From Sneathiella sp. (GTDB lineage Bacteria; Pseudomonadota; Alphaproteobacteria; Sneathiellales; Sneathiellaceae), in the NCBI GenBank assembly GCA_002732675.1, contig NVRR01000051.1, positions 1 through 14,213 on the forward strand: a stretch of 14,213 bases of DNA. The letters run 5' to 3'. Shown here in pieces: positions 8,567 through 14,213 of this stretch; the stretch's first letter is position 1, and every line of letters begins with the position of its first letter. The notes under the pieces are model-generated. The model was not told the origin of the DNA, ran no database searches, and saw only the letters and a program-made list of their open reading frames with translations. Made by a program: the position numbers and the translations under genes.

Positions 8567-8586
8567 GATCGGGATAGGGACGCCAG

Positions 8587-8853
8587 ATGAATAGAACAGG
8601 ACGTAAAAAAGAATGGTCGATCCTGTTGTTTGTTGTCTGTCTGATTGCGTTCGTGCCGCCGGTTTTGACGATTTTTGATAAACCGGGTCTGGTGTTCGGC
8701 ATTCCGCTCAGCATCCTTTACCTGTTTGGGACCTGGAGCGCTGTGATCATTTTTACCGCTATTGGCGCCCATCGCCGCAGCCCAGAAGAACGGACCATTG
8801 CCCGCGCCAAAGTTGATGACAAAAGCGCCGCTTCTGGCCCGCAGGTGCGGTAA
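8587..8853 (+). CDS. Small two-helix membrane protein, DUF3311-like, coupled to the symporter-kinase
   Basis: An 88-residue protein with a short basic N-terminus, two hydrophobic helices (about residues 12-30 and 36-60, with the turn FDKPGLVFGIPLS) and a charged cytoplasmic tail (HRRSPEERTIARAKVDDK). The pattern resembles the small DUF3311-type proteins encoded beside sodium/solute symporters; this is from pattern memory, not a search. GGGA at 8577-8580 sits six bases before ATG 8587. Its stop overlaps the kinase start in TAATG, so translation of the kinase is probably coupled to it, much as the small cbrX gene is coupled to cbrA in Pseudomonas. A role as assembly or accessory subunit of the symporter part is inferred. 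Confidence 0.75.
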   Translation: MNRTGRKKEWSILLFVVCLIAFVPPVLTIFDKPGLVFGIPLSILYLFGTWSAVIIFTAIGAHRRSPEERTIARAKVDDKSAASGPQVR

Positions 8854-11609
8854 TGTCCGGTGGTCTCGTCCTCACAGTCTCATTCCTGTATCTGGGCCTG
8901 CTTTTCGCCATTGCCCAATTCGTCGACAAGCGCGCCGAAACCAAACGTCCGCTCACCCGAAACCCCTATATTTATACCCTGTCTATCGCTGTATTCTGTA
9001 CGTCTTGGACATTCTATGGGAGTGTCGGTCTAGCCGCTAACAAAGGGCTTGATTTCCTGCCTATCTATCTGGGGCCGACTTTTGTCTTTGTTTTATGGTC
9101 GGTGGTCTGGGTCAAGATTATCCGCATCTGCAAGCTACACCGCATCACCTCCATTGCTGATTTTATTGCCTCCCGATACGGAAAGCGCGCCGGGCTTGGC
9201 GGTCTGGTGACGGTGATCGCAGTGGTGGGTACCATGCCCTATATTTCGTTACAGCTTAAATCCATTGCCACCAGTTTCCGCATCCTTGTGGGCTCCTCGG
9301 AAAGTGTGCTGCTAACCGCCCCAACCGATCCGATTTTCTTTATTGATACGACCTTGATCGTGGCTATTGCGCTGGCACTTTTCGCAATTCTTTTCGGAAC
9401 CCGCCATATCGATGCCAGTGAGCATCATGAAGGGCTGGTGGCGGCGATCGCCTTTGAATCCGTTGTGAAACTCGTGGCCTTTCTGGCGGTTGGTTTCTTC
9501 GTTACTTTTGGCCTTTATAACGGCTTTACCGATTTATTCGCAACTGCCGCGCAGCGCGGCATGACCGAATTGTTCACAGTCAATGCTGACAGCGATTACA
9601 GCCTGTGGATGACCATGACCATCCTCTCTATGGCCGCGATTATCTGCCTGCCGCGGCAGTTTTATATTACGGCGGTGGAGAACCCGGACGAATCCTATTT
9701 GCGCAAAACTACCTGGCTGTTTCCGCTATATCTGCTGGTCATCAATATCTTCGTGCTGCCCATCGCGCTGGCCGGGCGGCTCATATTTGAAGGGCAGTCG
9801 GCGCCCGCCGATGCCGATATGTTTATGCTCACGGTGCCATTGTTTCATGATCAGGGTGTGCTGGCGCTTGTCGCCTTTGTTGGTGGGCTGTCGGCTGCCA
9901 CGTCCATGGTGATTGTGGCGGCTATTGCCCTCAGCACCATGGTTTGCAATGATTTGATCATGCCGCTATTGCTGCGCTGGCGGTGGCTTAATATCAGCAA
10001 GAATGATGACCTGACCGGATTATTGCTGACCATTCGCCGGGTCAGTATTCTGCTGGTGTTGATTTTGGGCTATGTCTATTATTTGATCGCCAGCGAATCC
10101 TATACATTGGTGACTATCGGCCTGGTGTCTTTCTCCGCCGCGGCCCAGTTTGCCCCGGCCATTATTGGCGGTATTTTCTGGAAGGGCGGCTCGTATCGAG
10201 GGGCCTTGGCGGGCCTGGCACTTGGGTTTCTGGTATGGCTCTATACCTTGCTGCTGCCGTCGTTCGCCCAGTCAGGTTGGCTTCCCATCAGCTTTATTGA
10301 GGATGGTCCCTGGGGCATCACGTTATTGAAGCCCTACGCCCTGTTCGGCATGGAAGGCTTTGATCGCCTGACCCATGCCCTGATCTGGAGCATGTTATTG
10401 AATATCGGGGCCTATTGGATTGTCTCCCTGATCTCCCAGCAGACGGCGATAGAGCGTATCCAGGGCACGTTGTTCGTGGATGTCTTCGGGCATTCGGACG
10501 ACGAGAAAGACAGCCGCTACTGGCGGGGGTCCGCGACAATCTCTGATTTGCAACAGCTTGTCGGACGATTTGTCGGTGGCCAACGGGTGGCGGAGGCTTT
10601 CTCCGGTTTCGCGGCAAGCCGAGACATTAACCTTCGAAAAAGCCAGACCGCCGATGCGACGATGCTGGACTTTGCTGAAAAAATGCTGGCCGGTGCCATC
10701 GGTTCGGCGACAGCGCGGGTGATGATGGGCTCGGTGGTCAAGGGTGAAATCGTTGGTCTCGATGAAGTTTACCGGATCCTTGATGAGACCAGTCAGGTGA
10801 TCGAATATAGCCATCGCTTGGAGCAAAAATCCGCCGAGCTTGAGGAGGCGACAACGCAGCTTCGAAATGCCAACGAGCGACTGAAAGAACTGGATTCTCT
10901 GAAAGATCATTTTCTCTCCATGGTCAGTCATGAACTCAGAACGCCGCTCACGTCCCTCAGGGCATTTGGCGAAATTCTCGCCGATAACCCCGATGTGCCG
11001 CTGGAGGAACGCGCGCAGTTCTTAAATGTCATCATCAAGGAAAGCCAGCGGCTAACCCGGCTGATTGACCAACTACTCGACCTTGCCCGTATGGAGGCGG
11101 GCCAAATGGACTGGTCGTTGGATGTCATCGATATGGGCAGCGCGGTTGAAGAGGCCTTGGCGGCCCTCGAAGGTCTGGTGCAGGAAAACTCGGTGCATAT
11201 GAACATCAATGTGCCCGAAATGCTTCCCGCTGTCCGCGCGGACCGCGATCAGCTTATTCAGGTCGTGATCAATCTGGTCTCCAACGCCATCAAATATTGC
11301 AATAAGCAAAAGGGTGAAATAACCGTGACCGTGTCGTCCGAGACGGATGGGGTGCTGGTCAATGTTCTGGACAATGGCCGGGGTATCCCCGATGAGATCA
11401 TGGATCAGATTTTCGAAAAATTCCATCAGTCCGCCGGCATAGGCGATGACAAGCCGCAAGGGTCGGGGCTGGGATTGGCCATCTGCCGGGAAATCGTCAC
11501 TTTCCTTGGTGGAGAAATATGGGTCGCCAATGATATCGGCGGCGGGGCCAGTTTTTCTTTCACCATTCCCCGCGCTGATCGTCAGCAGGCGCGGCTTTCA
11601 GCTGAGTAG
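8853..11609 (+). CDS. Sodium/solute symporter-histidine kinase fusion, CrbS/CbrA type
   Basis: A 918-residue inner-membrane sensor. Residues about 1-540 are a sodium:solute symporter (SLC5/SSS) domain with about 13 membrane segments, for example YTLSIAVFCTSWTFYGSVGL and the conserved region WKGGSYRGALAGLALGFLVW. Residues about 560-660 fit the STAC linker found between symporter and kinase parts in CbrA-like proteins. A charged coiled coil follows (about 648-685), then HisKA with H693 in VSHELRTPLTSL, and HATPase with N811 (NLVSNAIKY), D840-G842 (DNGRGIP) and GSGLGLA at 870-876. I see no PAS or receiver domain. CrbS activates acs in Vibrio and Pseudomonas; here acs and a receiver gene are immediate neighbours, so acetate is the likely signal or transported solute. 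Start ATG 8853 has AGG at 8843-8845. Confidence 0.93.
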   Translation: MSGGLVLTVSFLYLGLLFAIAQFVDKRAETKRPLTRNPYIYTLSIAVFCTSWTFYGSVGLAANKGLDFLPIYLGPTFVFVLWSVVWVKIIRICKLHRITSIADFIASRYGKRAGLGGLVTVIAVVGTMPYISLQLKSIATSFRILVGSSESVLLTAPTDPIFFIDTTLIVAIALALFAILFGTRHIDASEHHEGLVAAIAFESVVKLVAFLAVGFFVTFGLYNGFTDLFATAAQRGMTELFTVNADSDYSLWMTMTILSMAAIICLPRQFYITAVENPDESYLRKTTWLFPLYLLVINIFVLPIALAGRLIFEGQSAPADADMFMLTVPLFHDQGVLALVAFVGGLSAATSMVIVAAIALSTMVCNDLIMPLLLRWRWLNISKNDDLTGLLLTIRRVSILLVLILGYVYYLIASESYTLVTIGLVSFSAAAQFAPAIIGGIFWKGGSYRGALAGLALGFLVWLYTLLLPSFAQSGWLPISFIEDGPWGITLLKPYALFGMEGFDRLTHALIWSMLLNIGAYWIVSLISQQTAIERIQGTLFVDVFGHSDDEKDSRYWRGSATISDLQQLVGRFVGGQRVAEAFSGFAASRDINLRKSQTADATMLDFAEKMLAGAIGSATARVMMGSVVKGEIVGLDEVYRILDETSQVIEYSHRLEQKSAELEEATTQLRNANERLKELDSLKDHFLSMVSHELRTPLTSLRAFGEILADNPDVPLEERAQFLNVIIKESQRLTRLIDQLLDLARMEAGQMDWSLDVIDMGSAVEEALAALEGLVQENSVHMNINVPEMLPAVRADRDQLIQVVINLVSNAIKYCNKQKGEITVTVSSETDGVLVNVLDNGRGIPDEIMDQIFEKFHQSAGIGDDKPQGSGLGLAICREIVTFLGGEIWVANDIGGGASFSFTIPRADRQQARLSAE

Positions 11610-11625
11610 GCGGCAAATCGACCGA

Positions 11626-12090
11626 TTATGACGGCATAGCGCCCGTAATCACATAGGCGAGGGCCTGGACAACCTGCTCCGGCGTTCGCGCCATGGCGGC
11701 GGCGTTGGCGTCTACTTCTTTCAATGCGTGATCATGCTCAGGCGGATGCAAAGTAATGGTTGGCGTGCCAAGGGCGGCCGCATATCCCGCGTCAAAAGCC
11801 GCATTCCATTGTTTAAATTTCTCGCCGAAACGCACAACGACAATATCGGCTGCGCGAATATGAGTTCTCGTGCGGACGGAGTTCAGGAGGGCACCCTTAT
11901 GGTCGTGCCAGTATTTATTCGCTTCCTGGCCGAAAATTGCGACGGCGCAATCATCACTATCAGAATGTACTGTATTCGGGCCGGTCAGCCGCACCGGCAA
12001 GGACGCCGCCGCAATCCCGTCGGCGATCTTTTCACGCCAATCGCTATGGATTTCCCCTGACAGGTAAATATTCCAGATTTTCTCGCTCAT
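11626..12090 (-). CDS. ytoQ: YtoQ family protein
   Basis: A 154-residue soluble protein matching the YtoQ family of Bacillus and proteobacteria in length and in its start, IYLSGEIHSDWREKI. The family has no firmly established function; the fold is thought to be like nucleoside 2-deoxyribosyltransferases, and stretches such as DIVVVRFGEKFKQWNAAFDA followed by GYAAALGTPTITLHP fit that idea (small-molecule pocket near the acidic helix). Start ATG 12090 has AAGGAC about seven bases upstream. It is read after the TauE-like gene on the same strand with a 22-base gap, so the two probably share a transcript. It converges with the kinase gene, with only 16 bases between the two stops. Confidence 0.85.
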   Translation of the reverse strand: MSEKIWNIYLSGEIHSDWREKIADGIAAASLPVRLTGPNTVHSDSDDCAVAIFGQEANKYWHDHKGALLNSVRTRTHIRAADIVVVRFGEKFKQWNAAFDAGYAAALGTPTITLHPPEHDHALKEVDANAAAMARTPEQVVQALAYVITGAMPS

Positions 12091-12112
12091 ATGTTTGTCC
12101 TTATTGTTGATC

Positions 12113-12877
12113 TCAAACGAAGGCCTTATAGATCATGATCGCGCCGATCAGCGCCACCAGTACAAGAACGATTTTCTTGAACGTGACCTGATCGACCATA
12201 TGCCGGATTTTGGTTCCCGCCCACATGCCGACGAACAGCGGGGCCAGCCCAAGCATACTATACGCTAGATATGTCATATTGATAAAATTCATGCTCTGCA
12301 GGCTGAGCATCAGCACGATACTGCCGCTAAACAGCAGGACGCTGACCACCGCCACAAATTTTTCCTTATCCAGGCCGAGCGCCAAAAAAAAGAAGACCGG
12401 CAGGGTGCCGTAAAGCGTTGTAATGCCGCCAATAATTCCTGCAGCCGCGCCGATGATCGGGCCAAACAACCTCTCCCGTCGTTTCAGAAAAGAGAAGGAA
12501 ATACCGGACATTTCCAACGTCGCAATAAGAATAAGAACACAGCCGACAGTGATCAGAAGATAGCGTGTCTCGACCGTGGACAGAAGATAAACACCTATCG
12601 GCAAGGTCAAAAACAGCGGCAAAAACAGCCGCCAGTGTCGCTTGATCGACAGTTTGACATGCCCCGAAAGGATCATCTGTACAAAATTGGTGATAATCAT
12701 CGGCAGTACAATGATGGCCACGGCAGCGGGCAGGGACATAAAAAAGACGATGATTGGCACGGCGATTGTCGGCAGGCCAAACGCAGACACGCCCTTTACG
12801 AACCCGCCAAGGGACAGGGCAATGCAGACAATAAGCAGGTTAAAGTAACTGAACTCGGGCAGGTATTGACTAATCAT
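12113..12877 (-). CDS. TauE/SafE-type membrane exporter (DUF81)
   Basis: A ~254-residue inner-membrane protein with about eight hydrophobic segments in two repeated halves. Each half has the family's glycine-rich entry: GGFVKGVSAFGLPTIAVPI early, and AAGIIGGITTLYGTLPVFFF in the middle. Members export sulfite, sulfoacetate, taurine-derived or other small organic anions; the substrate here is not evident. ATG 12877 is chosen, with a GGAAACG-type site 12 bases upstream; an in-frame TTG at 12907 would add ten residues but lacks a convincing Shine-Dalgarno. It is the first gene of the minus-strand pair with ytoQ, and is divergent from the oxidoreductase at 13021 across about 143 bases in which I see no clear promoter. 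Confidence 0.87.
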   Translation of the reverse strand: MISQYLPEFSYFNLLIVCIALSLGGFVKGVSAFGLPTIAVPIIVFFMSLPAAVAIIVLPMIITNFVQMILSGHVKLSIKRHWRLFLPLFLTLPIGVYLLSTVETRYLLITVGCVLILIATLEMSGISFSFLKRRERLFGPIIGAAAGIIGGITTLYGTLPVFFFLALGLDKEKFVAVVSVLLFSGSIVLMLSLQSMNFINMTYLAYSMLGLAPLFVGMWAGTKIRHMVDQVTFKKIVLVLVALIGAIMIYKAFV

Positions 12878-13020
12878 ATATAGGACGTTTCCAATTGAAT
12901 GCGGCAATCTCGCAAAAACTGCTTTACAGCAAACAAAATTGCTTCTTCAATGCTGACGCCGTTTGATCCGAATAACAAGAATAAAGTCCGGCAAAGAATA
13001 ATCTGATCTGGAGAAGCCAA

Positions 13021-14025
13021 GTGAAAGCCTATGTGATTGACGGAGATGGAGGCATTGACGGTCTGATGTTAATTGACCGCGATATTCCGGCTCCGGGGGC
13101 TGGAGAAATTCTGGTGCGGCTGAAAGCCAATGCCATTAATTTTCGCGATCTTGCCACCATCAAAAACGCCGGAGCGCGCGGTATTACCGAGCAAAGGATC
13201 CCCAATTCCGATGGTGCCGGGATCGTCGAAGAAATAGGCGCCGGTGTTACGGAATTTGCCGTCGGTGACCGCGTGGTCGGGACATTTTTTCAAAACTGGA
13301 TCAGTGGTCCCGTACATGAAGGCGTTGCGGCCAGCGCGCTCGGCGGGGCTATTGACGGGCTGTTATGTGAATATGCGTTACTGAAAGAAACCGGCGCGTT
13401 GCCGATCCCGGAGCATCTCTCCTTTGAGGAGGCTGCGACGTTACCTTGCGCCGGGCTGACGGCCTGGAACTGCCTGATTGAAAGTGGTGGGGCGCGGTCC
13501 GGAGATACCGCCCTGCTGTTGGGGACAGGCGGCGTTTCAATTTTTGCGCAGCAGATGGCGGCGATGTCGGGTATCCGGACCATTCTGACCTCCAGTAGCG
13601 ACGAGAAACTTTCCCGCGCCGCCGCGCTTGGCGCTGACAGTCTCGTCAATTACCGAAATACTCCGGATTGGGAACAGGCAGTTATGGAACTCACCGGTGG
13701 TCGCGGCGTTGATCTGGTGGTCGAAGTCGGCGGCGGCGGGACGCTTGCTAAATCCATTGACGCCGTGCGGATCGGCGGGCGCATTTCCTTGGTCGGGGTA
13801 CTGACCGGCGGACAGATTGACCCCACGCCGATTATGCGAAAATCGATCACGCTGCAGGGAATTTATGTCGGCCCTCGCGATATGTTTGCCCGTATGAACG
13901 CGGCGTTGACCCAGAATAATATCCATCCTGTGATCGATACTGTCGTTGATTTTAAAAATGCCAAGGATGCCTATCGCCTAATGGAAAGCGGTCAGCATTT
14001 TGGAAAAATAGTCATCACCCTCTGA
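13021..14025 (+). CDS. Medium-chain NAD(P)-dependent oxidoreductase, quinone-oxidoreductase-like, no zinc site
   Basis: A 334-residue cytoplasmic enzyme of the medium-chain dehydrogenase/reductase superfamily. The N-terminal GroES-like domain carries PNSDGAGIVEEIGAGVTEF and VGDRVVGTF; the Rossmann domain has GTGGVS at residues 168-173 and RGVDLVVEVGGGGTLAKSID. At the position of the catalytic zinc cysteine (around residue 43) the sequence reads INFRDLATIKN, and the four-cysteine structural-zinc loop is absent, so it belongs with zinc-free quinone/enone reductases rather than classical alcohol dehydrogenases. SSSDEK after the second strand suggests NADPH, which is inferred. The start is GTG 13021 with GGAGA at 13010-13014, six bases upstream. 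It is followed after 11 bases by the FAH-family gene, so both are probably co-transcribed. The substrate is unknown. Confidence 0.87.
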   Translation: MKAYVIDGDGGIDGLMLIDRDIPAPGAGEILVRLKANAINFRDLATIKNAGARGITEQRIPNSDGAGIVEEIGAGVTEFAVGDRVVGTFFQNWISGPVHEGVAASALGGAIDGLLCEYALLKETGALPIPEHLSFEEAATLPCAGLTAWNCLIESGGARSGDTALLLGTGGVSIFAQQMAAMSGIRTILTSSSDEKLSRAAALGADSLVNYRNTPDWEQAVMELTGGRGVDLVVEVGGGGTLAKSIDAVRIGGRISLVGVLTGGQIDPTPIMRKSITLQGIYVGPRDMFARMNAALTQNNIHPVIDTVVDFKNAKDAYRLMESGQHFGKIVITL

Positions 14026-14036
14026 CGGAGAGAAAA

Positions 14037-14213
14037 ATGAAACTGTTGCGATATGGTCCTAAAGGCGCCGAAAAGCCGGGCATTCTGGATGAGAACGGCA
14101 AGATACGGGATCTCTCTGCTCATATAGGGGACATCGATGGAAGCACTATTGGCGATGACAGCTTGAAAAGACTGGCGGCGCTGGACGTCAACTCGTTGCC
14201 ATTGGTCGAGGGC
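14037..14213 (+). CDS. Fumarylacetoacetate hydrolase family protein (partial, runs off right edge)
   Basis: Only the first 59 codons are inside the window. The start MKLLRYGPKGAEKPGILDEN, then GKIRDLSAHIGD, matches the small N-terminal domain of FAH-family proteins, which continue into a metal-dependent hydrolase/isomerase/decarboxylase domain acting on acylpyruvates or similar keto acids. Catalytic residues lie outside the window. ATG 14037 has GGAGAG at 14027-14032, and the gap to the oxidoreductase stop is 11 bases, pointing to a shared transcript. FAH proteins next to dehydrogenases are common in catabolic operons for aromatic or sugar acids; no specific pathway can be assigned. Confidence 0.85.
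   Translation, partial: MKLLRYGPKGAEKPGILDENGKIRDLSAHIGDIDGSTIGDDSLKRLAALDVNSLPLVEG

Noticed and set aside
12878..12907. TTG start for the TauE-like protein
   Set aside because: Weak ribosome-binding context; the ATG at 12877 directly precedes the first membrane segment.
12908..13020. Promoters or operator in the divergent tauE/oxidoreductase gap
   Set aside because: TTTACA-N17-TTCAAT and a TGCT/AGCA short inverted word were seen, but both are at the level expected by chance.

Overview
The window reads as a stretch of alphaproteobacterial chromosome. The base composition is moderate by eye. The genes are tightly packed, with TAATG stop/start overlaps, and the families present (an ScfR/RamB-type XRE regulator, a Liv-type ABC transporter, Acs, and a symporter-histidine kinase of the CrbS/CbrA type) fit that class. 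Genus and order are not resolved here; a marine member of the Rhodospirillales/Sneathiellales/Kiloniellales area is only a guess. I see no mobile element, CRISPR array, tRNA or rRNA.

Positions 1-11609 look like one short-chain-acid (acetate) module. A minus-strand XRE regulator (cut by the left edge) is divergent from a plus-strand series: a Tat-exported substrate-binding protein, two permeases (LivH, LivM), two ATPases (LivG, LivF), acetyl-CoA synthetase (Acs), a stand-alone receiver protein, a small two-helix membrane protein, and a 918-residue histidine kinase whose N-terminal half is a sodium/solute symporter. The 206-base divergent region carries repeated ATTTACAA-like words and a 15-base near-palindrome, which are good operator candidates. 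A strong GC hairpin lies between the binding protein and permease genes. A 204-base gap before acs and a 164-base gap before the receiver gene leave room for internal promoters.

The module can be read as one circuit. The regulator and the symporter-kinase/receiver pair sense acid or acyl-CoA status, the ABC transporter imports a substrate, and Acs activates acetate to acetyl-CoA. The substrate of the transporter cannot be read from sequence.

Positions 11626-12877 hold a minus-strand pair that ends 16 bases from the end of the kinase gene: a TauE/SafE-type membrane exporter followed by a YtoQ-family protein. Positions 13021-14213 hold a plus-strand pair: a zinc-lacking medium-chain oxidoreductase, and the start of a fumarylacetoacetate-hydrolase family gene that runs off the right edge.
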